NCBI RefSeq assembly: GCF_040939455.1
Contig: NC_134107.1
Span: 17,919,537-17,983,536, forward strand
Origin: Microcebus murinus
Taxonomy: Eukaryota > Chordata > Mammalia > Primates > Cheirogaleidae
Direction: 5' to 3'
DNA length: 64,000 nucleotides
Shown here piece after piece: positions 1 through 11,239 of this stretch. Made by a program: the position numbers and the translations under genes. The notes under the pieces were generated by a model. That model ran no database searches and was not told the DNA's origin. It worked only from the letters and a program-made list of their open reading frames with translations. The first letter of the stretch is position 1. The number at the start of each line of letters is the position of its first letter.

Positions 1-870
1 AGAGTGAGTGTTCTGGGTGGGATAAGATTTCTCCCCCAGATATTAGAATATTTGTTGAAAATAGTAGGGAATAAATAAGATATAACAAAAATAAATATAG
101 AATTTAGGACTTAGGACTGGAAGACCTCATACATCAACTTATTTAACCAATAAGTACTGACCTTCTGTATGGTAGGCACTGATTCTGGTGCTTCATACAA
201 CAGTGAAAAAGAATGAACATTATTCCTGCATTTATAGAATTTACAGGATAGTGGATCCAAGATATACTTAAATGGTCACACTTTTGATGTAACCAGTCAA
301 GTCCATGACAAGATAAATGGAAATAATGACAATATCTATTTTATCATAGTGCTACTGTGGAGGTTAAACTAGATAATGGATGTGGAACCATTGCATAAAC
401 TACAAACATATTTTGCTGCTTTGTGCTGAACACTATTCAGTGAAAACAGCAAAATTTTGGAACTACAGTGTCATCCTAAGTGTGCCAAAATTTCCAATGT
501 TGGTTCCTTTGCAGGATCTTAAAATGCAATAATGAGATGGGAAGTGGAGGAAGCACAGGGCAGGAATAAGCTCAGGTTCTGGAGACAGTTGTCTATAATT
601 TAATCCTAATTCCACCACATGGGTTATGTAGTTTTAGAGTTGTCTTTTAATTCTACCTATAAATTTGGATTAATAACACCTAATTCACAGAGAATTTGTT
701 TCTTGAAGGAGCTGAAGTACACCAGAGAAAGTTTATTATATACTTTATCTCTGCCTCTTCAAAATGCCATTATCTGAAATCTCCTTGCCACTCGTTAACA
801 TGGCAGACTGCTCTAATAGTTTTTCCTTTTACTCAGAAGTGAGCAACAAATGATTTCCTTTTCTAAGTAT
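1..870. other. AT-rich intergenic DNA with an L2-like fragment
   Basis: No credible gene. About 165-260 reads like the antisense 3' part of an L2 LINE (a 'GGCACTGATTCTGGTGC' stretch followed by 'CAACAGTGAAAAAGAATGAA'). The same family recurs at about 6825 and 21700. Around 540-700 is a weak MIR-like stretch. The rest is not recognised. Confidence 0.35.
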
Positions 871-1800
871 TAAAAAAAAATTCAGTCCACTGTAATGTCA
901 AATTACACACTCTTATCCCAATTAAAACATCCTTGCGCCCCATCCCAGGCTCTGAGCCTGTAGCGGAGAAAGCAGGCAAATAGGGTTCTCAGTTTATTGC
1001 TGCATCTCCTTTCTGACTCTATGCTGCTGTGTGGCTGTTCCAAGATCAAATGCCAAGATCGATGGAAGAGGAGAAAGAGCAGAAAAAGTAGACTGGAGTA
1101 GTTGGAACCTGGTGTCGGCATATTTTAATCATTGATGCACAGTTGCTAGGTATTTCTCTTGGGGGATGCTTTTGTGGGTCCATCAGAGCCAGAGTCCTCC
1201 TCCCCCACCATCCTTGACCTCTGAATTCAATCCTTTAGTTACTTATGAGGACAATGCCTGCTCTGGCTGGATGTGGACGGTTCTTCCAGTGGCTCCTTGG
1301 CTTCTGGCTTTGACTCCTGTGCCATGATCATCTCATAGCCACCTGCACCCCTCGCCCGCCAGGCCAGGATGTTGCCTTGACAGAATTCCTTTTTAAGATA
1401 GCCCAGACCTTCTGCCTTGCTCGAGGCCTGTATCTGGCTCACTGGAAACACAGATGCCTCCTGGTCCCTTCATACCCTCGAAGAGAGGGCCCTTCCCAGG
1501 TTCTTTTGTGGTTCTTTTGAAAGCTCTGTCTTGGGTAAAGGGAACAGAGTAGCACATTGGCAATTCTTTGCCAGGAAATCCTCTCCAGATGCTCTTCGCC
1601 TGCTCTTGTCAAATTCCTCTCCTCTAGCTCAGAGGAGAATGATCCAATCTGCTAATGGTAGTGAATCGGTATGGGATATCCCCACACCCATAGCAAGCAG
1701 ACATCTATATACTTGCTTTAGAATTCAGCCAGTTCATGCACCTAGCAGTTTGTCCTTGATTCAAGGGCCTTTGCTGAAACTCTGAGACAACATTTAGCAT
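871..1800. other. Unclassified block, richer in GC than its surroundings
   Basis: From about 1140 to 1790 the base composition is less AT-rich than the flanks, and short open frames run on both strands (122 codons plus, 70 codons minus). None of their translations resembles a protein family I recognise. There is no poly-A tail or target-site duplication that would mark a processed pseudogene. It could be an old repeat or a decayed exon. Confidence 0.3.
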
Positions 1801-3770
1801 ACTGTTATAAAATTAAAAACAGGTAATAAATGTTAGGTACCTAGTTTTGGGCTTACTTATAATAAATGCTCAATGTGTAGGTGTTAATTTTATCATTGCA
1901 ACATTGATGGAGGTGTTTTTTGACATGTGACAATCCCTAAATGTTGCTGCATGTAAGATAATTGATTTCTGTGTTATCACCAGATCTTTCATTACCCATA
2001 CTTTAAAATACCCTACAACTTTTTAATTTTCTGTGATATTTCCCATAACTCAGAAAATATACATAAACAGAGTTCTGTTTATATTCTTACAGTAAATAAG
2101 TCAAAAAATAAAGATTTTTTTGTATAAACAAGAAAACATAAATAACTGCTTAATTTACTAAAAAAAATCTTCATTGCAATTTAAGTAATATTTGTATCCT
2201 CTTCATTATAATAAATGCTTTCAATTTGTAGGAAACCAGTGAGGATTGGGAAACATGAAAGCTCCTTCCTCAATTGTATCTTGGATCAGGATATGACAAT
2301 AGAAATACTGGATTCCTGATGAATTATCTGTGTGATTTTACCTTTAAATCTGTTCTTGTACATAAAGTGAAGGTAATATTTATTCTAGATGGTTATTTAT
2401 GGAAAGTGATTTTTTTTCTTTTTTTTTCTTTTTTCCTGTTACGGGATAGTGTTTCAGATGTACTATAATGAAATCACAATTGGGATAAGATTCTTTGTAA
2501 AATTTTAAAAAGTAACTGAACAGGGTTGTTAAGCACTTTGCTTGTCCTCTGGGATACAATGAGCATCGAATAGATGGATTTATATATTGCTATCATCATT
2601 GCCTCATGCTAAACTCACCCATTGCCTTCCTAGACCTTACATTTGAATATCTATTTTTTCTTTTTCTTTTTTTGTCACTTTTTTCATGTTTTCATGGATG
2701 GCTTCTTGGGACATAGTCACACAATCCAAATGGACATTAATGGAATGCAGCCAGCCACCTGAGATGACTGTGTTTCACTGAACTATTATGGAAGTTGTAT
2801 CTATTATTAGTAATACTTAAAACTGTAACCACAGAACCAGTTCAGTCTGGTTCTACTTTGCTAGTAACAACATGGAACAGAATGATGAGTTGTTCCCTTC
2901 AGAATGTCCACCTGATTCTCTATTATTATTTTCAAGAATAGTAACTCTCCTCTTATTCATTTTCAACTGAGGCTGGGATTGGAGAATAAGCCTGTCTCAT
3001 CTATTTAAAATTCATCACCTGCCAGCAACACCACCAATTTAACACTATCCTTCCTGTCAGTGGATAGACTCCAAATATTTAATTTCACTATTGTGGTGTA
3101 AAAGATGCATATTGCCGCTCTTCTTCCTCCATTTTGACTTACTAAGACGGAGGTCCTTTTCCATGGATTTTGCTCTGGTGAGGTACTCCGGTGGGAAGGA
3201 CTCTGCAGGATGGAGGGCAAGGAGCAGAAAGGGGGGGGGCAGCAGGGAAGGGGACTTGAGAAATTAAATTTATAATTTTTACATAACTTTGCTTTTGTAA
3301 AATTGGGACCCAACTCATCTCCTGGCAAATATGTAAGTAATTATATGGGAGTCTGGGGAGCATAAGGACCATTGATAACATTGATTCTTGTCCAGATAAA
3401 TTCAAGAAAACAACAAACCCTACCAGGAAGATCACTGGATATGAAGTCAAAGGAGCAGACTTTTAGACTTAGCTTTATCACTATTGTTCTTTGTAATCCT
3501 CAGCAGCCATCTTTCTTCTCAAGGAGGGCTGAATTTCCCTTATTTATAAAATGCAGAAGCAACTATTTGTGAGCAATGAGATAACAGATATTTATTAAAG
3601 TTAAAATAGAATACACATTTGCTATCTATTATTGCTATTAATAAAAATAACCAGAAAGATATAGCAGGGCTGCTGTATAAAATGACTAAAATTCATGATA
3701 ATGTAATGGTCACAGGAAGTGAACACAAGGTTTGATGGAGACTTGGAGGAAGGAAATGAAGGAGGAAGAA
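1801..3770. other. AT-rich intergenic DNA, nothing recognised
   Basis: No gene, RNA or clear repeat seen. It includes a T-rich run near 2410-2435 and a short G homopolymer at about 3229-3239. Confidence 0.4.
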
Positions 3771-3922
3771 GGAAGGAAGGAAGGAAGGAAGGAAGGAAGG
3801 AAGGAAGGAAGGAAGGAAGGAAGGAAGGGAGGGAGGGAGGGAGGGAGGGAGGGAGGGAGGGAGGGAGGGAGGGAGGGGAGGGAGGGAGGGAGGGAGGGAG
3901 GGAGGGAGGGAGGGAGGGAGGG
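3771..3922. repeat. (GGAA)n followed by (GGGA)n purine microsatellite
   Basis: About 57 bases of tetranucleotide GGAA units switch near 3828 to about 95 bases of GGGA units, with one interruption near 3876. The plus strand is entirely purine. The open frames reading through it are repeat artefacts (Arg-Glu-Gly or Pro-Ser-Leu periodic peptides), not genes. Confidence 0.95.
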
Positions 3923-4207
3923 TTGGTTCACATTGAGTTAGGGTGGCCCATGTTTCACAGAAGAGGCTGTTCTTGAGACTGGTGGTGGAAATAGGATCTG
4001 CACCTCTAGCAATAGTGAGAAAGACACCAGTTGGAGAGAACAGCACGAGCAAGGGCATGACCATATGGCAAGACTCTGATGTAGCTGGGATGTAGGAACT
4101 GGGAATTAAAGAATGGGGATATGGATGAAAAAGTAAATGGAGTCAGTTTATGGCCTAATTAGAAGTTAGAGCTTTATTCTTTCTGGAGAAAGGGGCCACG
4201 TATAGAC

Positions 4208-4570
4208 TTTTTTTTCAGAAAATTATGGGGGTGCAAACACTGTGATTGCATGTTATGACTTTGCCACATCCCAGCCATGATTTGAGAGATTCCCTTCCCC
4301 TGCTACAACACTCATCACATCCATTAGTTGTGAGTTTACTCATCCCCAAACCCCCTACCCCAAAGAATATTACTACTGTGTGAGCACCTTAGTGTTGATC
4401 AGTTAATTCCAGTTTGATGGAGAGTACATGTGGTGCCTATTCTTCCATTCTTATGATACCTTTCTTCAGAGGATGGACTCAAGCCTTATCCAGGAAAATA
4501 TAAGAGGTGCTAGATCGCCATCATTTTTTATAATTGAGTAGTATTCCATTGTATACATATACCAAATGTG
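4208..4570 (-). mobile_element. L1 3' end fragment (lemur-type), antisense
   Basis: It starts with a T-run at 4208-4215 (the L1 poly-A in reverse) and runs through the 3' UTR into the end of ORF2, where GAGTAGTATTCCATTG near 4538 is the reverse of the usual L1 'AATGGAATACTA' signature. The same 3' UTR family appears in sense orientation at 18205 and 50274, so it seems to be a lineage-specific L1. Confidence 0.75.
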
Positions 4571-4704
4571 TAGGGGTGCCCAGTTGCACAGCTGGCTTGG
4601 TGTAGGATGATCAAGAATGAAGAGTGACAAGAGTTGAGGGAACCTGGGAGGAGCTAATGAAATAGTCTGGGCTATAATGACAGTGATGGCTAAACAAAGT
4701 AACA

Positions 4705-4885
4705 ATGGGCATTTATATGCCCAAACTTTACTATGTTCCAGGCACGTTAAATACATTATCTCATTTAGTTCCCTGATTGTAGGAACTATTATTTATTTTA
4801 TCTTCTTTTACATTTGAGGGAACTGAAACTCAAGAGGTTTAAAATAACTTTTTCTAGATCAAGTGCCCCAACCTAGAGGTGGAAA
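4705..4885 (+). repeat. MIR SINE remnant
   Basis: It matches the MIR core pattern: 'TACTATGTTCCAGGCAC', 'TTATCTCATTTAGTTCC', then a 'GAGGGAACTGAAACTCAAGAGG' type segment and a decayed 'AAGTGCCCCAACCTAGAGG'. Old and diverged. Confidence 0.65.
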
Positions 4886-4889
4886 GACC

Positions 4890-5690
4890 CATGCTCTCCA
4901 ACACAATGAGGCTTCAAATTACACCCTTTCCTACAGCTTCCAATTTTTATAAGTAAATTTAATCTTCTGAGTTTACTGGGTTTTGCTGAATTGGAATACA
5001 TTCTTTTACTGTTTTGATTTTTTAGGGCAAGGGATGAAGCCCTCGGAAGGTCAGTAGCAACTAATGAGCCAGAATTGCTGGAAAGTGGCCTTCCTGCCTG
5101 TGTCAATTTACAAATGCATTGCCCATTCTCAGGCCTCTCCTTCTTTGCTGGCTGGCCTGCTGGGACCCAGGAGATATCTTTCAAAGCTGGATGAAATTAT
5201 CACCCAGGAAATTTTCTTATTTACAATTGCCTTGATTAATTAGTTTCTCTGAAACTTGTTTAGGAATGAGGCACAGAATTCCTTCAAGTTTGGTAATTGC
5301 CCATCTCCAGGCACCCAATCAGTCTTAATGATGCCCAAGGCATCTTGTTATAGAGGGGAGCTATGACAACTGTTGGCCTTGGAGCCTCAGTCCCACATGG
5401 GCAGGAATACTTTGTCAGCATTTTGCTGCAATAGCTTCTCTGGTGTTAACTACTGTTTGCTCAGGCTCTAAACTCACATGTACTTCTTCTGAGTCACAGA
5501 AATGTTAGAATTGATAATTACCTTTAGAGACAATCTGAGAGCCCTTTCTTTGTGAGGTGAGGGAATGGGCAAGGGGAATGGATCTGTTCAAGGTCACCGA
5601 GTTAGTCAGAAACACAACCAGGTCTAAAACATGGTCCTCCTGATATTTTGGGCAATTACTCCCTCTAAGGTAGCAAGATACCTACTCATA
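4890..5690. other. Intergenic DNA, nothing recognised
   Basis: No gene or firm repeat. 5480-5625 resembles a decayed MIR-like stretch ('GGTCACCGAGTTAGTCAGAAA'). Confidence 0.3.
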
Positions 5691-5692
5691 AA

Positions 5693-5822
5693 GAAAGGAA
5701 GGAAAGAAAAAATGGAGAAAGGAATAAAGAAATGAAGGAAGAAAGGAAGGAAGGAAGGAAGGGAGAGAAGGAAGGAGGAAGGAAGGAAAAAATCATGGAA
5801 AGAAGGACAAAAGGAAGGAAGC
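5693..5822. repeat. Imperfect (AAGG)n purine tract
   Basis: Degenerate AAGG/GAAA units, all purine on the plus strand apart from scattered T and C. The minus-strand frame through it is Pro/Ser/Phe/Leu-periodic and not a gene. Confidence 0.85.
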
Positions 5823-6824
5823 CAGACAGGCAGGCTCAAATAGTTATCACACTGGAAAGGGAATATTAAACATTTATTATTAACTTATGACTCTTCTCTA
5901 AGGACCTACCATTTCAAAAGGTGAAAAATAATACAATTATGTTCTTGTAGAATTTTAGAAGTCTATGACAGAGACATACGGAGACGTTTTTTTTAAAAAG
6001 TAAGTCAATGCTTCCTGATACTTTCTGATGAAGCCAGCAAGGGAAGAAAATAGCATTAACCACTCAGGGAAATAGTGATGCTTGCTCTCCTTTTTATCCA
6101 CTTTGTTCTGTTTGCTACCCAATTAAAAAAATCTTAGATCTTCTCTCTGAGAGACATTGGATATAAACTGAATGGCTATTAGCTATGCAAACATGTTTTA
6201 TGTATTTATATGTAATTGTGTATGTTTTATAGTTATAAACTTTGTGTCTGTGTACAGTGTATACACACACATATAAGAGCAAATACATCACAAAGCAAAC
6301 ATTGTAATAGTTTGGGGGAAGGTTCTGAAATGATGAAATGATGATTTTAATTAGATATTATAGTGCTAAGGTTTAAGATAAAAATGTGAGGCATGTGGAA
6401 TTTTTTTTTCTTTTAACAATTCATGAAAAATACAAGAAACTTGTTCTCTCTATTTGGAAATGCTTATACAATGTGTTGTTTGGTGAATGAGCTAATATTG
6501 AAAAATAATATTTATTCATGGTAAATATTCCAATAAAGTGTTCAAATGAATACACAATAAGCACTGAGTAGCTGTCACAACCCAGAACACCGTCTTTCCT
6601 CTCTAACAGTGATCATCTTTAATAGTTCCTTGTATTCCCATCCACAGAGTTTTTATCTGTACAAGGACATACATGAATTAATTTTTAATATGCATACTAA
6701 GGAAAATGGGAAGACATTTGTACACATGATTCTGCACTTTTTTAAATTAAAAAAAATACCTAAAGATGATCATGTATCTGTATATTAATTAATTAATTAC
6801 TTAACTCAACAAATATTTGTTAAA
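5823..6824. other. AT-rich intergenic DNA, nothing recognised
   Basis: No gene or assignable repeat. It contains a short ATTAATTAATTAATTA-type run at 6784-6799. Confidence 0.35.
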
Positions 6825-6935
6825 TGCTACTTTACTAGGTGCTATGCAGAGACTATACTAGGTCAGGGATATATACAGTGATGAACAAAAACAGATACAA
6901 ACTTAACCTTCTTGGGGCTTATGGTTTACAGAAGA
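6825..6935 (-). repeat. L2 LINE 3' fragment, antisense
   Basis: The pattern 'TGCTACTTTACTAGGTGCTA ... ACAGTGATGAACAAAAACAGA ... CTTGGGGCTTATGGTTTACA' is the reverse complement of the L2 3' region. It ends inside the left arm of the perfect inverted repeat that follows. Confidence 0.55.
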
Positions 6936-7022
6936 GACAGGGATACTTACAATCACAAATACACATAAATAATACAGCACAATTGTATTTGTGATTGTAA
7001 GTATCCCTGTCTCTTCTGTAAA
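6925..7022. repeat. Perfect 38-bp inverted repeat with 22-base loop
   Basis: The left arm 6925-6962 and the right arm 6985-7022 are exact reverse complements, separated by 6963-6984. The left arm belongs to the L2-derived sequence, so the right arm looks like a reverse copy made by template switching. There is no flanking transposon structure. Confidence 0.95.
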
Positions 7023-8629
7023 TTTCAAAGTAGAAATTCCTGGTCACATATGCTTTAAAGGGAGTAAATTCTATAAAAGTATTTAGAGCAGCAGATCCTG
7101 GCTAATAGAAGGTGCTATTCCTTGTCCAGAATATGCATGGATTCACTCATCATAGAATGTTGTGTTCACTCACCACACGATGACAGGTATTCTCCAAGAA
7201 AGTGACTTCCTCTGCTAAGCTAAAGTTGGAATGCACTCCTTGGCCATCCCCACAAGAATACATAAGTATATAATAAGGCAAATGTTTATATATTATTTGT
7301 AATGAAAATAATACTGATTTTATTAAATATATTCATAAATACTGGACAACCAGTACTCTCTTGAGCAGATCAGCACACAAATAAGACTTCCCAGGCACAT
7401 TCGCAGAAGAATCTTGGACTCTTTGAAGCCTGTCCATGTTCTCCCTAGTGATCAACGGACCCAAATCAAGAACTCCTGCTTTAGTTGAGGTAGAGAAAAC
7501 CATTCAGGCTAGAAAAGGAGATAGAAGGTCAGTGTTGGGACAACTCAGAGGTACATAATGAACTGTGAGGAGTTCTGATTATACTGGTTCTACCATTAAC
7601 TCTCGTTTTTGTGGGCAAGCCATGTCAGCTCTCATGGTCACAAAATGCAATTGTGTTACTCTCGAATTGTGACAACTTGAACCATAAGCCACACAAGGAC
7701 AAGGACTGTTTCTACTTTGTTCTCTGCTGACCTCTAGGGATTAGTACATAATTGGATAAATTGTCTGTAGTAGGTGTTCAACAAATATTTGACCTGTGGG
7801 CTAAATGGGACCTATATGATTTTATTTCTGACTTGTTCTAAAATAAGCATAATGAAAATAAAAACAGTAAAGTTGGCCCAAAATAATTTCTCTTATTTGG
7901 CCACTAATCAATGAACAGTCCTGCTGCAACTCCCATCAGCCTGGAGTTTAGGAAGTACCTGCTTGCAAAAGGCTTCATCAGGGCACAGGCATCTAGATAT
8001 CTAGAAATGTAGCCTTTTGGCCTTTGGACACAGGTACATGGTTCCAGGTACACTATGGGGTAAACAGACAAAAGATACAGACTTGCAAAAAAGGATAGAA
8101 GGGGTTTTTCCAGTTGTTATATCCCTCTCAAGCTTCCTGCCCACTTGGGCTGGTATGTTTGAGGTGGTGTTATAAGGCTGGTTCAATCAATGTTGAGCAA
8201 CTGCAAACTGGAATCAACTGCTACTACTTGAACAAGATTGCTAAAGTCTGGGTGAAAAATCACTTCTAGAGTGACGTTGATAAGAACATAAGGGAAAAAT
8301 AGCAAGGAGAAGGTCCTTTACCCCTTTTTCTACCTTCTAGCCACCTTCTTGTATCTCTTGGAACCTAACAGGAGGCTGGTAGGCAAAGGAGGAATGTGGC
8401 TTGCAGAGTCTCTACCAACACATCCTAAAGGAGACTGTGAGTGTGTTTGAAGCTAAGAGGCAATAGCTTAATAACTGGCACATCCTCCAATCAACTGGTG
8501 AGAGTTTACTAAGTTTTAAAGACAAATTAATGTCTCTTAATTCACTGTACAAATTCTGTTGGACACATGCAAAATTTCCTAATTACTGTTAATACTATCT
8601 TGCAATCACTCTTTTTCTCTATCACTCTA
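7023..8629. other. Intergenic DNA with one hAT/Charlie-like fragment
   Basis: About 7365-7490 is the reverse-complement counterpart of a sequence at 40468-40600 and 60875-61010 (shared words GCAGATCAGCACACAAAT-like, GACTTCCCAGGC, GTCCATGTTCT, AAGAACTCCTGCTTTAG). It resembles the end of a hAT-Charlie DNA transposon. Nothing else recognised. Confidence 0.45.
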
Positions 8630-8822
8630 CCTCATCCTCAAACTATGGCCCGCAGGCCACGTGCGGGTGTTTTTGCCTGTTTGTTTTTTCACTTCAAAAT
8701 AAGATATGTGCAGTGTGCATAGGAATTTGTTCATAGTTTTTTTTAAAACTATAGTCTGGCCCTCCAATGGTCTGAGGGACAGTGAACTGGCCCCCTGTTT
8801 AAAAAGTTTGAGAACCTCTGCA
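8630..8822. mobile_element. Short non-autonomous hAT-type DNA transposon
   Basis: About 190 bp. The right end is AAAGTTTGAGAACCTCTG and the left end has CCTCAAACTATGGCCCGC, giving degraded inverted ends of the CAGNGGTYCTCAAACT type typical of hAT elements. Internal 'CCCTCCAATGGTCTGAGGG' and 'ACTGGCCCCCTGTTTAAAAAG' segments are characteristic. The flanking 8-mers (CACTCTAC and CACCTTAT) are a possible decayed 8-bp target duplication. It has no coding capacity. The family name is not certain. Confidence 0.7.
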
Positions 8823-9004
8823 CCTTATACATAAATATATATCTATTAAACATTTTCTTGTGCTTATTTGATTACAACTACTTGTTTTTCCCACTGAACT
8901 AGTCTTTGCTTGGGGGCAGGGCCCATACCTTAGTTCTCATTAGTTCCCAGTGACTGACACGATAGCTGTGTATACTTGGTAGATATGAAGTTCAATGTAG
9001 GACT

Positions 9005-9130
9005 TCAGAGAACATGGTTTGGAGTTAAGAAGCCCTGGGTTTCAGTTGTCTATCTCTGCGAGCCACTAGCTGTGTGACCTAGCACAATCTGTGGATAATC
9101 ATTTCTATCCCTCAGTCATCACAACTGTCA
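9005..9130 (+). repeat. MIR SINE remnant
   Basis: 'AGAAGCCCTGGGTTTCAGTT ... CCACTAGCTGTGTGACCTAGCACAA ... CCCTCAGTCATCA' follows the tRNA-derived and core portion of MIR. Confidence 0.65.
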
Positions 9131-10540
9131 AACAATTCCTGTGGCTTGTTATAGCAGTTATGCATCTTATCTCTCTGAGGTTTTTATGACTCCTCTCAGC
9201 TACAGCTATTCAAGATATTCCATTTTTCTCTTTGAAATCAAGAAATCAGATTTTGTGTCAGCATCTCTCACCGGCATCTTCATTCTATTAAGGAAAGTCA
9301 CACAGAGATTTTCAGTGATCTTATCACAAATGTATTGCCTTACACTTAGTGAAAAGAATGTCTTTTGGACTCTTTCAAGGGATGTGTTTATAGCAGCAGT
9401 TCAGAGTGTAGTATAGGGAAATTTGGCCTTTTCAAGACTTCTTCAAATCTATTTTCATAATAGTACAAGATATTACTGATATTGGCTTTACATTTTCCAT
9501 TGTAATTAACCTTTATGAAAATACTACTTGGTGAGTTTTTGTGTATTATTAGAGCATCAGAATTATCTGAAAAGGCCATTAATTAATAAATATTCTCTCT
9601 ATTTCTAAATGCTTATCTGTTTAAGGATAAAATGTTTTCATTTATTTAAACCAAACAACCTATCTCAATAGACTAAATGTAAAAGCACATGTGAGAATTT
9701 CAACTGTCTTGTATTAAACATATATAGTAATATCACTCTGATCACTATTTTGGTATGGAAATATAGTGATCTAAATTATTAACCTATTATGCTAACATGT
9801 AATGGGTTTATTATTGATATTTATATGATTAATAAATAAGCATTACAAAAATTTCTTAGTTTTTATTTCTGATATGGCAAATATCAATTAACATAACCCA
9901 TATAAACAAAATCTCTCTGGGATTCTTAAGAATTTTTTACCACAAAAGAATTCTGAGGTCAAAAGACTTGAGAATCACAGGTTTAGTTGAGCAACTTGTA
10001 TGTAATTGATCTGCTCCAACATTCTTATCTCCCTCAGCTTTTGAGCCTTTTTCTGCACTCTATGTAGGGGATGGTTGCATCTTGACTGCATTAATTAGAG
10101 TTCTCTTTTGGGATTATTCATGGTTTCTTCACCTTAGTTTGACACCGTTAGTATCCGTTACTGGCATTCTCTTCAGACCCTGATGTGACAATTAGCAAAA
10201 TCCTGAACCTCCTCAGATGCCTCCTCATGCTTGCAAGAACAGTTCCTATACTCCCACCTGGGTTATACTTGAATCTAACTCTCCCTTGGACCTGTAAGCA
10301 AAGACAACCTGTTGAGGAGGGATTGAGGAAATTGACTTCTCTTGCAAGGTTGCCTTACACAAAGTCATTAAAAGTTTTTATTTTTGTTTTTCCCTAGAGA
10401 GAAGAAAGGAGCTATTTCACAGACAATAAAAAAAAGAGACATTTGAGTGTTTAAAAATTTTCATCACCAACTCCTATATATATTTATTTCTTCCTAAGTG
10501 ACTCTCAAATTTGTTCTTTTCTCACCAAATCCATTGCTGT
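9131..10540. other. AT-rich intergenic DNA, nothing recognised
   Basis: Short open frames only; none resembles a known protein. No tRNA or other RNA gene seen. Confidence 0.35.
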
Positions 10541-10544
10541 CAAC

Positions 10545-11095
10545 AGAGCCTAAGCACTATCTGTTCTAACTTGGACTTCTGTAATAGTCACCTCAAATGC
10601 TCTCTCTGCCTTTACATTTCTATATTTCACATTTTAAAGGGAGTATTGTTCTTAATTTTAGTTGACTACATCAGCTATCTGAATAAATCTGTCAATGGCT
10701 CTCCATTGCACTTAGAATATACTCCAAAATCATGAAAATGGACTGCCCAGTCCCTATGCAGTCTGGCCTTGCCAACCTCTTGGTATAATTTGGTGCTGCT
10801 CTATTTATCCCTCCAAGGTCCAGCCACTGTGAACATCCTTTACTTCCTCCTGTATACACTACTCTCAGCAGCCTGGAATCCTCACTTCTACGACCTACTT
10901 TCACTGGTAAACAACTTTTATTATCATTTAATTCTCAGATTGAATATTACTTCTCCAGATAAGTCATCACTAAGATCCCACGTAATCTGATACAATTTTA
11001 TGCAACTTTATTAATCTCAACATTAGTCATAATTTATAACTATAAATTTATATAATTATTTGATTATTCCCCCATAAGGCTATAAGCTTTAAAAT
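10545..11095 (+). repeat. L2 LINE 3' fragment, sense
   Basis: A diverged but collinear L2 tail: 'GGCTCTCCATTGCACTTAG', 'CCTATGCAGTCTGGCCTTGCC', 'GCAGCCTGGAATCCTCACTTC', then an AT-rich segment ending 'TATTCCCCCATAAGGCTATAAGC'. The short frames here are remnants of the L2 reverse transcriptase C-terminus or chance. Confidence 0.6.
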
Positions 11096-11239
11096 GACAG
11101 GTGCTATATATGCATATACATATATATATAAAGTTTGTGTGTATTTGTATATACATATATATGCATATTTTAATTTTCAATTATTTTTGCTTTTTCTGTT
11201 TTTTGAATTTTCAATTGACATGTATTCAAAAGTCTTTAT

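Noticed and set aside
1417..1785. 122-codon open frame in the GC-richer block
   Set aside because: Peptide composition is unremarkable and matches nothing I know; no poly-A tail or target duplication supports a retrocopy.
3693..4064. Open frames of 69-123 codons on both strands through the GGAA/GGGA tract
   Set aside because: They are translations of a tetranucleotide repeat (periodic Pro-Ser-Leu or Arg-Glu-Gly); any frame through such DNA lacks stops.
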